Assembly: GCF_005222815.1 (NCBI RefSeq)
Contig: NZ_STGB01000004.1
Location: 372,001 to 436,000 of the forward strand
Source: Roseomonas sp. AR75
Lineage (GTDB): Bacteria; Pseudomonadota; Alphaproteobacteria; Acetobacterales; Acetobacteraceae
Reading direction: 5' to 3'
DNA: 64,000 nt
The position numbers and the translations under genes are program-made. The notes below the pieces were generated by a model that saw only the letters and a list, made by a program, of their open reading frames with translations, did no database searches and was not told where the DNA came from. Shown piece after piece: positions 44,495-53,799 of this stretch; positions within the stretch are counted from its first letter, which is position 1, and every line of letters starts with the position of its first letter.

Positions 44495-46189
44495 TCAGCC
44501 CGCGATCAGCCCGACGATCACCGTCCCCCAGGTGGTCAGCAGGATGTGGCCGATCGGCACCGCGGGCGTGTAGCCGAGCACGCCGACGGTGCTGCCCGAC
44601 TTGTCCTGCAGCGCGGCAAGCCCTGCCGTCATGGTCTGCGCGCCCGCCAGGCCGCCGAGCAGCAGCACCGGATGCATCTTCAGCAGGTAGCGCCCGGCAT
44701 AGAGGCCGACGAACATCGGCACCATCGTCACGAGTATCCCGCCGAGGAACAGGCCGATCCCGGCCTCGGCCAGCGCCTGGAAGAAGATCGGGCCGGCATG
44801 CAGCCCGGTCATCGCGACGAAGGCCGACAGGCCGAGCGTCGTCATCAGGGATATCGCGCCATCGGGGATGCGGCCGAACAGCGGCAGGCGCGTGCGCAGA
44901 TGGCCCACCAGCAGCCCCGCCAGCAGCGTGCCGACGCTGGTGCTGAGGGCGATGTGCATGCCGCCCACCGGCAGCTGCACCAGCACGCCGACCACGCCGC
45001 CCAGGAAGATCGCCAGGCCGAGCACCACGAAGTCGGTGTTCTCCGTCGGCTGCACCACCGTGCCGATGCGCTTCGCCACCTCGGTGATCAGGGCGTCCGG
45101 ACCGACGATGCGCAGCAGGTCGCCGCGCTCCACGACGGTGCCGGGCGCCAGCGGGATCGCCTCGCCGCCGCGGGTGATGCCGTTGAGGTAGATGCTGCGC
45201 GCCCAGTCCGACTGCGCGAGCGCGCCGAGCGTCTTGCCGGAAACCTCCCCGCGCGCCACCAGCACCTCGCGCTCCGCGAGGGGGATGTCGAGCAGCTCGC
45301 GGTCCTCCACCTCCTCCGCATGCGGGCCAACCTCCTGCACCAGCACCTCGCGCAGCCCGGACAGGGCGATCACGTCGCCCGCCTGCAGGCGCAGCGTTGG
45401 CTCGGGTGGGATGATCGCGCCGTCGCGCCGGATGCGCTGGATGAACAGGCGGTGGCCCGGGCGGAGCTCCCGCGCCTCGGCCAGCGTCAGCCCGGCGACG
45501 GGGGAATCCGCGGCGATGCGATAGGCGCGCAGCTCCACGCGCCGCCAGCCGGAGACCACGCCTGGCCGGGCGCGGCTGATGCCGAGCTGGCGTTCCAGCG
45601 CCAGCGCCTCGGCCTTCAGGTCGATGCCGAGCAGGCGCGGGCCGAGCGTGCCGCAGAAGAAGATCACGCCAAGCGCGCCGAACAGGTAGCAGACCGCATC
45701 CGCCACCGCGATGTGCGCGACCAGCCGCGCGCGCTCCGCCTCCGGCAGCGGCAGGGCGTTGATCGCCTCGGTCGCGGTGCCCATGGCGGGGCTTTCGGTG
45801 AGCGCGCCCGAGACCAGGCCCGCCGCGAACCCGGCATCGAGGCCGAGCACGCGCGCCACCGCATAGGCCGTGACCAGGCCGCTGACGGCCATCATCACGG
45901 CCAGCGCGATCGGCCGCACCCCGTCGCGCTTCAGCGCGGTCATGAATTGCGGCCCGACCGAATAGCCGATGCCGAACAGGAACAGCAGGAACAGCAGGGA
46001 TTTCGCCTGGGACGAGATCTCCACATGCGCCACCTGGCCGATCAGCACCCCCGCGAAGAGCGAGCCGGTGACGGCGCCGAAGCTGAATCCGCCGAATTTC
46101 AGCGCGCCGAACCAGGTGCCGACGCCGATCGCGAGGAACACCGCGAATTCCGGGTATTTCTCCAGGAAGGCGCCGGGCCATTCGAGCAT
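44495..46189 (-). CDS. AspT/YidE-family exchanger with TrkA_C domains
   Basis: A 564-residue membrane protein of the aspartate:alanine exchanger family. Helices fill about 1-190 and 380-564; between them are two TrkA_C-type domains (about 205-290 and 290-375), the usual layout. GIGYSVGPQFMTALKRDG and GVLVQLPVGGMHIALSTS are family segments. The neighbouring genes encode DUF3830, an FKBP and an Asp/Glu racemase. No aspartate decarboxylase is nearby, so the substrate may be another carboxylate. Confidence 0.88.
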   Translation of the reverse strand: MLEWPGAFLEKYPEFAVFLAIGVGTWFGALKFGGFSFGAVTGSLFAGVLIGQVAHVEISSQAKSLLFLLFLFGIGYSVGPQFMTALKRDGVRPIALAVMMAVSGLVTAYAVARVLGLDAGFAAGLVSGALTESPAMGTATEAINALPLPEAERARLVAHIAVADAVCYLFGALGVIFFCGTLGPRLLGIDLKAEALALERQLGISRARPGVVSGWRRVELRAYRIAADSPVAGLTLAEARELRPGHRLFIQRIRRDGAIIPPEPTLRLQAGDVIALSGLREVLVQEVGPHAEEVEDRELLDIPLAEREVLVARGEVSGKTLGALAQSDWARSIYLNGITRGGEAIPLAPGTVVERGDLLRIVGPDALITEVAKRIGTVVQPTENTDFVVLGLAIFLGGVVGVLVQLPVGGMHIALSTSVGTLLAGLLVGHLRTRLPLFGRIPDGAISLMTTLGLSAFVAMTGLHAGPIFFQALAEAGIGLFLGGILVTMVPMFVGLYAGRYLLKMHPVLLLGGLAGAQTMTAGLAALQDKSGSTVGVLGYTPAVPIGHILLTTWGTVIVGLIAG

Positions 46190-46331
46190 CGCAGATCCCC
46201 CACGGAGTTTCGGTCCCGGATCATGCTACTGCGCCGTTGCCCGAGCGAGATAGACGGGGACGCGGCACGGGCTTGGCAATTCCGCCGCGCTCGCGTAACG
46301 CCCGGCCCGGACGCTTGGGAGAAGGTCGCGC

Positions 46332-46760
46332 ATGGCGGACATCCACATCGACATCGCCGGCGAGGTGTTCCGCGCCCGCTTCGAGACGCAGGACGCGCCG
46401 CAGACAGTGGCGCGCTTCCGCGAGCTGCTGCCCTTCAGCGACCGCATCATCCATGTGCGCTGGTCCGGCGAGGCCTGCTGGATCCCGATGGGCGAGCGCG
46501 ACCTGTCGCTGGGCTATGAGAACGCCACCAGCCATCCGGCGCCGGGCGGTGTGATCGTCTATCCCGGTGGCATGCCGACCAGCGTCAGCGAGACCGAGAT
46601 CCTGATCGCCTATGGCGGCTGCAGCTTCGCTTCCAAGGCGGGGCCGCTGGCCGGCAACCACTTCCTGACCATCACCGAGAAGCTGGACGTGCTGGCGAAG
46701 ATCGGGCGGTCCGTGCTGTGGGACGGCGCCAAGTCCATCACCTTCCGCGCGGGGAGCTGA
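46332..46760 (+). CDS. DUF3830 family cyclophilin-like protein
   Basis: A 142-residue protein of the DUF3830 family, which has a cyclophilin-like barrel. Blocks such as [14 protein letters not shown] (about 37-50), GGVIVYPGG and [18 protein letters not shown] match. The function is unknown. It lies four bases before an FKBP-type prolyl isomerase, an interesting pairing of two cis-trans-isomerase-type folds, though DUF3830 activity has not been shown. Confidence 0.82.
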   Translation: MADIHIDIAGEVFRARFETQDAPQTVARFRELLPFSDRIIHVRWSGEACWIPMGERDLSLGYENATSHPAPGGVIVYPGGMPTSVSETEILIAYGGCSFASKAGPLAGNHFLTITEKLDVLAKIGRSVLWDGAKSITFRAGS

Positions 46761-46764
46761 ACCG

Positions 46765-47109
46765 ATGCCACTGGGCATGAACGATGTCGTGGTGGGCGAG
46801 GGCGCGATGGCGCTCGCCGGCAAGCCGGTGACGGTGCACTACACGGGCTGGCTGTTCGACCCGAAGGCGCCCGACAACAAGGGCACGAAGTTCGACAGCT
46901 CGCGCGATCGCGGCGAGCCCTTCGGCTTCCCGCTCGGCGCCGGCCATGTGATCCAGGGCTGGGATCGCGGCGTGGCGGGGATGCGCGTGGGCGGCCAGCG
47001 CGTGCTGACCATCCCGCCCGAGATGGGCTATGGCGCCCGCGGCGCCGGCGGCGTCATTCCCCCCAACGCCACCCTGCTGTTCGAAGTGGAGCTTCTGTCC
47101 GTCGGCTGA
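46765..47109 (+). CDS. FKBP-type peptidyl-prolyl isomerase
   Basis: A 114-residue single FKBP domain without signal peptide. [32 protein letters not shown] and [23 protein letters not shown] are the canonical binding-pocket segments, including the conserved Tyr, Phe, Asp and Trp. It catalyses proline cis-trans isomerisation in the cytoplasm. It follows the DUF3830 gene by four bases. Confidence 0.95.
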   Translation: MPLGMNDVVVGEGAMALAGKPVTVHYTGWLFDPKAPDNKGTKFDSSRDRGEPFGFPLGAGHVIQGWDRGVAGMRVGGQRVLTIPPEMGYGARGAGGVIPPNATLLFEVELLSVG

Positions 47110-47122
47110 CGAATGGAGGGGC

Positions 47123-47145
47123 CCGGGGAGCCTCAGGCTCCCCGG
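47123..47145. terminator. Bidirectional terminator hairpin
   Basis: A perfect 11-bp inverted repeat (47123-47133 with 47135-47145) lies between the ends of the convergent FKBP and racemase genes; no long T-run is present, but its place between convergent stops suggests termination on both strands. Confidence 0.65.
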
Positions 47146-47167
47146 CGGAGCGCGAGGCGGAGCCTCG

Positions 47168-48025
47168 CTAGATCTTCTTGCTGCGTCGCCACTTTCGTGG
47201 CCGGTCGCTGGGGAATGCCAGTCCGCTCGCCGCGACCCCGAGATTCGCGAGAAGCTTCGCCTGCTCGATGGCGCAGCGGTAGCCTTCCAGCACCGGCACT
47301 TCCCAGCCCATGTCGTTGAGCCGCTGCTGCAGCACCGGCGCCAGCCAATAGGCCGCGGAGCAGCCGGTGATCAGCACGTCCGCGCCGTCCTCCTCGATCG
47401 CCGCGACGGATTCCCGCACCGCCGTCTCCACCATGTCCGAGGTTTCGCCGCGGTCGTGCTTCGCCTTCTCCGCCTGCACCGGGCGCTCGTCCGGCAGGTT
47501 CGGGCGCGGCAGCGGGAAGTTCACGTTGCGGATGCCGCGGCAGCGGTCGGCGAAGCCGTAGCGCACCACCAGCTCGCGCATCTGCATGTTGTGCGCTTCG
47601 GAGATGTCGATGATGCCGAAGCTGTTTCCCAGCATGCTCGCGACATGCATCTGGGCGTTGCCGCAGGAGGTCACGGGGATGCCGTGGCGCAGTCCGATCT
47701 CGCGCGCCTCGGGGAAGCCGGGGTCGCCGCCGCCGAGCAGCACGATGGCGTCGTAGTTTCCGCTCTCGCAGGCGGCGCGCACGATCGGCAGGCGGTTGAC
47801 GCCGACGATGGCGAATTCCTCGCGCGTTTCCACGGGGTGGTTGCCGTGGGTGGCCGGCGCGCCGGGATGCACCTCCCAGTCCACGTCGGCCAGCAGGTGG
47901 CGGAGGCTGTCGTAGTTCATCAGCATCGCCTCCTTCGGTCCGTCGAAGGCGCGCATGCCGTAGCCCGATCCCGCCGCCAGGCTGAAGGCCTGGATCAGCA
48001 GCAGGCGCTTGCGGGAGGCGGGCAT
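47168..48025 (-). CDS. Aspartate/glutamate/hydantoin racemase family protein
   Basis: A 285-residue racemase-fold enzyme. The two catalytic Cys regions are VTSCGNAQ (about residue 117) and DVLITGCSAAY (about 231). The fold is shared by aspartate/glutamate racemases, hydantoin racemases and maleate isomerases; the length is toward the longer hydantoin/maleate side. ATG 48025 is the likely start; upstream sequence overlaps the IclR gene end. The IclR regulator ten bases upstream in the same direction probably controls it. Confidence 0.85.
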   Translation of the reverse strand: MPASRKRLLLIQAFSLAAGSGYGMRAFDGPKEAMLMNYDSLRHLLADVDWEVHPGAPATHGNHPVETREEFAIVGVNRLPIVRAACESGNYDAIVLLGGGDPGFPEAREIGLRHGIPVTSCGNAQMHVASMLGNSFGIIDISEAHNMQMRELVVRYGFADRCRGIRNVNFPLPRPNLPDERPVQAEKAKHDRGETSDMVETAVRESVAAIEEDGADVLITGCSAAYWLAPVLQQRLNDMGWEVPVLEGYRCAIEQAKLLANLGVAASGLAFPSDRPRKWRRSKKI

Positions 48026-48035
48026 CGTTCTTCTC

Positions 48036-48851
48036 CTACACCAGCCGGATGTCGGCGATCGCCGCGACGAGCTGCGGCGCCATCTCCGCCTCGAAGCGCT
48101 CGGGCGTCCAGTCGCGCGCGGAGCCGGCGATGTGGACCGCGCCCTGCGGCACGCCATCGGCGCCGACCAGCGCGGCGGCCATCACGATCTCGGAAGGGCG
48201 CCACTCCCCGCTCTGCAGCGCATGGCCGCGCTGCCGTGCTTCCGCGACCTTCGCCATGATCGCGTCGGGATCGGTCAGCGTGGTCGGCGTGTAGGCGGGG
48301 CGAGGCAAACGCTCGATCATGTGGCGCGCCTGGATCGGATCGAGCCGCGCCAGCACCGCGCGGCCGCCGGCGGAGCAGAACAGCGGCATCCGCCGCCCGA
48401 CCAGCGCGGCCGCGAAGGATTCGCGCTTCGCCTGCATGCGCAGCGCATAGACAAGGGAATCGCCGTCGAACAGCGAGAGGTCCACGCGTTCGCGCACCGC
48501 GCGTCGCAGATCCACCAGCACGGGCGAGGCGCGCTCCACCAGGGGATGCGCCTGCAGGAAGTTGAAGGAGAGATCGAGCACGCGGCAGCCCAGCGCGTAG
48601 CGGCGCGTGGCGGGGTCCTGCTGCAGGTAGCCGAGTTCCCGCAGGCTGCGCGTGAATCGCTGCACCGCGCTCTTGTCGAGGCCGGTGGCCAGCGCGAGTT
48701 CGCTGAGGCTGAGGCTGCGCGGACGATCCCGGAACGCCTCCAGCACGGCAAAGGCCTTGCGGATGGACTTGACGCTCTGGACGCCCTCGGCGGTGTCGGG
48801 CTCGCTGCCCGCTTCGGTCCTGCTTGACAAGGCGGCGCGTGTTTGCGGCAT
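48036..48851 (-). CDS. IclR-family transcriptional regulator
   Basis: A regulator of 271 residues read from ATG 48851; Met codons at 48878 and 48890 also lie in frame. The winged helix is KSIRKAFAVLEAF, LSLSELALATGLDKSAVQRF, RSLRELGYLQQD. The IclR effector domain follows (RESFAAALVGRRMPLFCSAG, then GRAVLARL). It lies between the racemase gene, which it precedes, and the divergent dioxygenase gene, so it likely regulates one or both. Confidence 0.9.
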   Translation of the reverse strand: MPQTRAALSSRTEAGSEPDTAEGVQSVKSIRKAFAVLEAFRDRPRSLSLSELALATGLDKSAVQRFTRSLRELGYLQQDPATRRYALGCRVLDLSFNFLQAHPLVERASPVLVDLRRAVRERVDLSLFDGDSLVYALRMQAKRESFAAALVGRRMPLFCSAGGRAVLARLDPIQARHMIERLPRPAYTPTTLTDPDAIMAKVAEARQRGHALQSGEWRPSEIVMAAALVGADGVPQGAVHIAGSARDWTPERFEAEMAPQLVAAIADIRLV

Positions 48852-48922
48852 ATTGGATTGAGCGATAGCGTGTTGCATTCCGACATGCAAGCCGGCGCCA
48901 TCCCGGCGCAGAGGAGGCAGCG

Positions 48923-49705
48923 ATGCGGCTGAACGAGGCGCAGCTTGCCGAGTACCGGCAGCGGGGATTCCTGCTCTTCCCCTCCCTGCTTTCGGCGGCG
49001 GAGGTGGAGGCGCTGCGCGCGGCGATGCCGCCGCTGGTGGCCAGCGACGGGCCGGAGATCCGGCGCGACCGCCCGGATGCGCCGCCGAAGATCGTGTATG
49101 CCGTGCACGCCACCAGCACGCCCTTCGGCCTGACCAGCCGCCTGCCGCGCATGCTCGGCACGGTGGAGGCGCTGCTGGATGAGCCCGCCTATGTGTATCA
49201 GAGCCGGATCAACCTGAAGCTGCCCTTCTCCGGCGATTCCTGGTCGTGGCACCAGGACTTCACCGCCTGGCAGCGCGGCGACGGCATGCCGAAGCCGCAG
49301 GCGGTGATGGCCGCGGTGTTCCTGCATGACTGCACGCCGGCGAACGGCCCGCTGCTGGTGATCCCCGGCAGCCACACGGACCTGCTGGACGAGATCCTCG
49401 GGCGGGAGGCGGATGTGCAGGGCTACGACACCGAGCGCGTGCCGCTGGAGGTGCTGCGCGGCCTCGCGGATCGTGGCGGCGTGGTGGATCTCTGCGGTCC
49501 CGCGGGCACCGTCGCCTTCATCCACCCGACGCTGCTGCATGGATCGGCGATGAACATGACGCCCTGGCCGCGTTCGATCCTCTATTTCAACTACAACGCC
49601 GTCTCCAACCGGCCGACCGCGAGCAAGCGGCCCTGGTTCATGAACAACCCCGAGGTCGCGCCGCTTGCACCGGTGGCGGAGGACGCGCTGCTCGCGACGG
49701 CCTGA
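48923..49705 (+). CDS. Phytanoyl-CoA dioxygenase-like Fe/2OG oxygenase
   Basis: A 260-residue non-heme iron oxygenase of the PhyH superfamily. The iron ligands are His-x-Asp in SWHQDFTAWQRGDGMP (about residues 107-122) and a distal His in FIHPTLLHGSAMN. The block is close to the EctD signature (WHSDFETWH and EDGMP), so it is an ectoine-hydroxylase-like paralogue; no ectoine genes are near. GAGGAGGCAGC precedes the ATG. It is divergent from IclR. Confidence 0.85.
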   Translation: MRLNEAQLAEYRQRGFLLFPSLLSAAEVEALRAAMPPLVASDGPEIRRDRPDAPPKIVYAVHATSTPFGLTSRLPRMLGTVEALLDEPAYVYQSRINLKLPFSGDSWSWHQDFTAWQRGDGMPKPQAVMAAVFLHDCTPANGPLLVIPGSHTDLLDEILGREADVQGYDTERVPLEVLRGLADRGGVVDLCGPAGTVAFIHPTLLHGSAMNMTPWPRSILYFNYNAVSNRPTASKRPWFMNNPEVAPLAPVAEDALLATA

Positions 49706-49712
49706 CGCCAGG

Positions 49713-50513
49713 TCACGCGCTCTTCGCCATCAGCCCGCCATCCACCAGGATCTCCGTCCCGGTGATGTATTTCGCCTCCTCGCTGGCGAGGAACAGCGCG
49801 GCATGGGCGACGTCCCAGGCCTCGCCGCGGCGGCCCAGCGGCACGCGCCTCTGCGCCTCCGTGCGCAGCGTGGCGAGGTCGGCGCGGCCCTTCTGCTTCG
49901 ACACGCGATGCTCCAGCAGCGGCGTGTCGATCATGCCGGGTATGATCGTGTTCACGCGGATGCCGCGTGGTCCGTAGCGCACGGCCAATTGCCGCGCGAA
50001 CTGCACCAGCCCGGCCTTGGAGGCGGAGTAGCCGACATGGTCGTGGCCGAGATGCCGCATGCCGCCGATCGAGCCGACATAGGTGATCACGCCCGCGCCC
50101 TGCCCCTCCATCGCCGGGAGCACGGCCTTGGCGACGAGGAAGGCGCTGGTCAGGTTGAGGTCGAGCTGCGCCCGGAAATCCTCCACCGACATCTCCACCG
50201 GACCGCCGGTGATGGACCCGCCGACATTGTGCTGCACCACGTCGATGCGGCCGAGCGCGGAGAGGCTGCGCTGCGCCATCGCGGCAACCGAGGCGGCGTC
50301 GGTGACATCCGCCTCCAGCACCAGGCAGCGCCCGCCTTCGCCTTCGATCAGCCGCGCCGTCTCCGCGGCGGCGGCAGGGTCGCGGTCCACCACGGCGACC
50401 GACGCGCCCTGCCGCGCGAAGAGCACCGCGGTGGCGCGGCCATTGCCCCAGCCCGGGCCGACGGAGCCGGCCCCCGTCACCACCGCGGCCTTGCCGGCCA
50501 GGCGTCCCGCCAT
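49713..50513 (-). CDS. SDR family oxidoreductase
   Basis: A 266-residue classical short-chain dehydrogenase. The cofactor loop is AVVTGAGSVGPGWGNG (about residues 9-24; a longer, Gly-rich variant of TGxxxGxG), and the catalytic set is YVGSIGG, Tyr and Lys in VGYSASKAGLVQFAR. The acidic residue after strand 2 (VVDRDP) suggests NAD preference. It is the last gene of the five-gene minus-strand operon, tail-to-tail with the dioxygenase gene. Confidence 0.92.
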   Translation of the reverse strand: MAGRLAGKAAVVTGAGSVGPGWGNGRATAVLFARQGASVAVVDRDPAAAAETARLIEGEGGRCLVLEADVTDAASVAAMAQRSLSALGRIDVVQHNVGGSITGGPVEMSVEDFRAQLDLNLTSAFLVAKAVLPAMEGQGAGVITYVGSIGGMRHLGHDHVGYSASKAGLVQFARQLAVRYGPRGIRVNTIIPGMIDTPLLEHRVSKQKGRADLATLRTEAQRRVPLGRRGEAWDVAHAALFLASEEAKYITGTEILVDGGLMAKSA

Positions 50514-50526
50514 CGAGTCCCTCCCG

Positions 50527-51501
50527 TCAGTCCTTCAGGTTCACGCGCTTGGCGATGTCCTGCCACAGCGCGACGAACTCGGCTGTCTCCCGCGCGTGAT
50601 CCTCGGGCGTGGAGGCGACGGGCGCGTAGCCCATGCCGCGCAGCCGCTGGTTCACCGCCGGCTCCTGCATCGTCGCCGCGATCGCGTCGCGCAGCTTGCG
50701 GCGGATCTCCATCGGCGTGCCGGCCGGCGCGTGCAGGCCCCAGACGCTGGTGATGTCCACGCCGGTCAGGCCGGATTCGTCGAGCGTCGGCACGTTCGGC
50801 ATCGAAGGATCGCGGTCGGGCCCGGTGACGGCGATGGCGCGCGCGCGCCCATCCTCCACCATCGGCTTGGCCGAGCTGATGCCGCCCCACTGCATCTGCA
50901 CCTGCCCTGCCACCAACGCCGTCAGCGCCGGGCCGGAAGAGCGGAACACCACATGCGTGATGTCGGTGCCGGCGCGCAGGTTGAACAGCACGCCCGCGAA
51001 GTGCGTGGAGGAGCCGACGCCGCCGGAGGCGTAGTTCAGCTTCCCGGGATTGGCCTTCGCATAGGCGATCAGCTCCTGCACGTTCCGCGCGGGCACCGAG
51101 GGATGCACGATCAGGATCACCGGCGCGCGCGCCAGCCGCGTGACCGGCGCGAAGTCGCGCACCGTGTCGTAGGGGATCTGCGCGATGATCGCGGGATTCT
51201 GGTAGAAGGAATTGTCCGAGAGGTACAGCGTGTAGCCATCCGGCGCGGAGCGCGCGACGAATTCGGCGCCGACGATCGCGGTGGCATCCGGCTTGTTCTC
51301 CACCACGATGGTCTGGCGCAGCCTTTCGCCCAGCGGTGGCGCGAGCACCCGCGCGATGTTGTCTGAACCGCCGCCCGGCGCGCGCGGCACGATGATGCGG
51401 ATGGTGCGCGTCGGATACTCCTGCGCCAGCGCTGGTCGTGCCAGCGCGGCGGTGGCCGCGGTGAGCGCGAGGAGGCTGCGGCGATCGAGGCGGGTGGCCA
51501 T
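50527..51501 (-). CDS. Bug/TctC-family solute receptor
   Basis: A 324-residue exported receptor. The signal peptide begins DRRSLLALTAATAALARPA, with an RR pair that could use the Tat route. The Bug signature YPTRTIRIIVPRAPGGGSDN and VVENKPDATAIVGAEFV follow. It lies inside the SDR operon. The ligand is probably the organic acid that the operon's enzymes degrade; no TTT membrane genes are nearby. Confidence 0.92.
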   Translation of the reverse strand: MATRLDRRSLLALTAATAALARPALAQEYPTRTIRIIVPRAPGGGSDNIARVLAPPLGERLRQTIVVENKPDATAIVGAEFVARSAPDGYTLYLSDNSFYQNPAIIAQIPYDTVRDFAPVTRLARAPVILIVHPSVPARNVQELIAYAKANPGKLNYASGGVGSSTHFAGVLFNLRAGTDITHVVFRSSGPALTALVAGQVQMQWGGISSAKPMVEDGRARAIAVTGPDRDPSMPNVPTLDESGLTGVDITSVWGLHAPAGTPMEIRRKLRDAIAATMQEPAVNQRLRGMGYAPVASTPEDHARETAEFVALWQDIAKRVNLKD

Positions 51502-51521
51502 GAAGTGTCTCCCTTGCTGGT

Positions 51522-52304
51522 TCAGTCTCCGCGTCCGCTTCGCGCACGGCCCTGTTCCGGCGCGGGCGGATTGTTGCCGGCGGGCGGCAGCGCGCCGAGC
51601 GAGAGGCCGCCGCAGACGAAGATCATCTGTCCCGTGACATAGCCCGTGCGTTCCTCAAGGAAGAAGGCGACGGCCTGCGCCACTTCCTCAGGCAGGCCGA
51701 GGCGGCGCATCGGCACGCCTTCGCGCAGGCGGATGACGTCGGGCTTGTCCGGCGGGTTGTTGCGACGGAACAGCTCGGTGTCGATCATGCCCGGTCCCAC
51801 CGCATTCACGGCGATGTTGTCCGGCGCCAGTTCCCGCGCCCAGCTTCGCGTCAGCGAGGCGAGCGCCGCCTTCGTCGCGGCATAGGCGCTTCGCGTCTCC
51901 CGCCCATACACGGCGCGGCTGGTGATGTTCACCACGCGCCCGCCGCCCGCTTCGCGCATGCCCGGCAGCACCGCCTGCAGGCAGAGCAGCGCGCTGCCGA
52001 GATTGAGCCGGTCCAGCCAGCGCTGCGTCTCGCCGGTCGCCTCATGCATCCATTCGCGGCGGGAGGAGCCGACATTGTTGACCAGCCGCGTGATGCGATG
52101 CGCGCCCGCCAGCCGTTCCAGCGTACGCCGTGCCGCGGCGGCGTCGGTGATGTCCACGCACTCGAAGCCGGCAAGGCCGGGCGGCGGCGCGGGCTCGATG
52201 TCCAGCCCGAGCACGGCATGGCCATCCGCTACCAGGCGGTCGGCGATGGCGCGGCCGATCCCGTGCGCGACGCCGGTGACAAGGACGGTGTAGGGCGCGC
52301 TCAC
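51522..52304 (-). CDS. SDR family oxidoreductase
   Basis: A 260-residue classical SDR. The cofactor motif VLVTGVAHGIGRAIA (about residues 7-21), the NNVG motif, Ser in NITSRAVYG, and Tyr/Lys in SAYAATKAALASL are all present. Its start overlaps the stop of the degenerate SDR upstream by four bases. It is one of two active-looking SDRs in the operon. Confidence 0.93.
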   Translation of the reverse strand: MSAPYTVLVTGVAHGIGRAIADRLVADGHAVLGLDIEPAPPPGLAGFECVDITDAAAARRTLERLAGAHRITRLVNNVGSSRREWMHEATGETQRWLDRLNLGSALLCLQAVLPGMREAGGGRVVNITSRAVYGRETRSAYAATKAALASLTRSWARELAPDNIAVNAVGPGMIDTELFRRNNPPDKPDVIRLREGVPMRRLGLPEEVAQAVAFFLEERTGYVTGQMIFVCGGLSLGALPPAGNNPPAPEQGRARSGRGD

Positions 52305-52936
52305 AGCGGGATGCTCCCGGGCGTGCGGCCGCCGCAGACGGACAGCACCTGCCCGCTGATCGCCGCCGCGCGGGGATCGAGGAAGCAGGCGACGGCGTGC
52401 GCGACATGGTCGGGGCGCGGCCGCGCCGCGAGCGGCCCGGCAAGCGGCAGCACCGCGTCATCCGCCAGCAGCGCTTCCGGCCCGGCGATCACGGCGTTCA
52501 CCGTCACGCCGAGCGGCGCGAATTCCAGAGCCCAGCTGCGGGCCAGCCCGACCAGCCCACCCGAGACCGCCGCGGCGATGGTCTCGCATGCGGGGCCGGT
52601 GATCGCCCAGTCCGCGACGATGACGATGCGCGCGGTCGGCGCTTCCGGTCGGTCCGCGACCAGCGCGCGCGCGGCCATCCCGGCCTCGGCCAGGGCCTCG
52701 TCCAGCGCCGCGATCATGTCTTCCGCCGCGACAGCGTCGAGCCGTCCTTCCGGCAGCGCCGGCGCCAGGATCACCGCCGCGACGGGATGTCCGCCTTCCG
52801 GCAGCCTGCCGAGCAGAGCCGGCACCGCGGCTGCATGCGGCGCCGCGAGAAGGTCGTAGCCCTCCGCCGCGAGCCGCTCGCGCAAGGCCGGCGCCAGCGG
52901 CGCGGCAGCGCCGACCAGCAGTGCGTTGCGGCTCAT
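52301..52936 (-). CDS. Degenerate SDR-like protein
   Basis: A 211-residue protein with the SDR scaffold but without its catalytic parts. The Gly-rich cofactor loop is replaced by LLVGAAAPLAPALRE, and the region where Tyr-x3-Lys should occur reads CETIAAAVSGGLVGLARSW. The second half (GVTVNAVIAGP, GQVLSVCGG) follows the SDR end. It could be a dimer partner of the active SDR encoded just downstream, with which it is translationally coupled. Its ATG overlaps the stop of the hydrolase gene (ATGA). Confidence 0.75.
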   Translation of the reverse strand: MSRNALLVGAAAPLAPALRERLAAEGYDLLAAPHAAAVPALLGRLPEGGHPVAAVILAPALPEGRLDAVAAEDMIAALDEALAEAGMAARALVADRPEAPTARIVIVADWAITGPACETIAAAVSGGLVGLARSWALEFAPLGVTVNAVIAGPEALLADDAVLPLAGPLAARPRPDHVAHAVACFLDPRAAAISGQVLSVCGGRTPGSIPL

Positions 52937-53799
52937 GCCGCGCCTCGTGGCAGGGCATCGAGGAAGGCGCGCAGGTCCTTCGCGCAGCGCTCGGGCTGCG
53001 CATCGGTGATGTTGTGCGCCGCGCCTTCGTACACGATGAAGCGGTGGTCTGGCACGCTGCGCAGCACCGCGTAGTTCTCCATGGAATGCACGGGATCGGC
53101 GCCGGGCACGACGAACAGGCTGGGGCAGCGGATCTCCTGCAGCCGCGCGCCGAAATCGCCGCCGGCCATCATGCGCACGAAGCGCGCCAGGAAGCGCGGG
53201 TCGTTGCGCGCGGATTCCGCGACGAACCAGTCCACGAAGCCGGGCTCCACCGCATCCGGGTCGAAGCGCTGGCGGATGGTGCGGCGCAGGAAGGCCGCGA
53301 CGCCTTCCGTCTCCAGCCCCTGCGTCCAGTCGCCATAGTCGTGATGGCCGGTGGACGGGCGCAGCCCGGGAATGGCGGCGAAGGAGGCGAGCGAGGCGAA
53401 GCGCCCCGGCCAGGTGATCGCGGCGAGCATCCCGATGATGCCGCCGGTCGAGGAGCCGACGAGATGCACGCGCTCCAGCCCGAGATGATCGAGCATCTCG
53501 ATCAGGTCCAGCGCCATGCGCGGCACGGAAAGCTCGCCCTCCTCCGCCGGCGCGTCGGACGCGCCGTGGCCGCGCATGTCCCAGCGCAGCACGCGATAGC
53601 GGTCCAGCAGATGCGGCACCCATTGGCGGAAGCGGTTCATCGAGCCCATGGCCGCGTGCAGCAGCACCACCGTCTCGCCCGGCCGCCAGGGCGGCGTGAA
53701 GTCGTCCAGCCGGTAGCGGATCCGCAGGCCGTCGCTGCTGCGGAAGGCCGGCGGGGCCGGCTCCGCGGAGCACGGCGCACCGGGCGCGTGATCGCTCAT
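52933..53799 (-). CDS. Alpha/beta hydrolase
   Basis: A 288-residue alpha/beta-hydrolase fold protein. The oxyanion part is VVLLHAAMGSMNRFRQW, the nucleophile Ser is in LVGSSTGGIIGML (about residue 123), the acid residue is in VVPGADPVHS, and the His is in EGAAHNITD. Start ATG 53799; an upstream Met (53862) is possible. It is first in the operon with two SDRs, an SDR relative and a Bug receptor, suggesting hydrolysis of a lactone or ester taken up by the cell. Confidence 0.9.
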   Translation of the reverse strand: MSDHAPGAPCSAEPAPPAFRSSDGLRIRYRLDDFTPPWRPGETVVLLHAAMGSMNRFRQWVPHLLDRYRVLRWDMRGHGASDAPAEEGELSVPRMALDLIEMLDHLGLERVHLVGSSTGGIIGMLAAITWPGRFASLASFAAIPGLRPSTGHHDYGDWTQGLETEGVAAFLRRTIRQRFDPDAVEPGFVDWFVAESARNDPRFLARFVRMMAGGDFGARLQEIRCPSLFVVPGADPVHSMENYAVLRSVPDHRFIVYEGAAHNITDAQPERCAKDLRAFLDALPRGAA

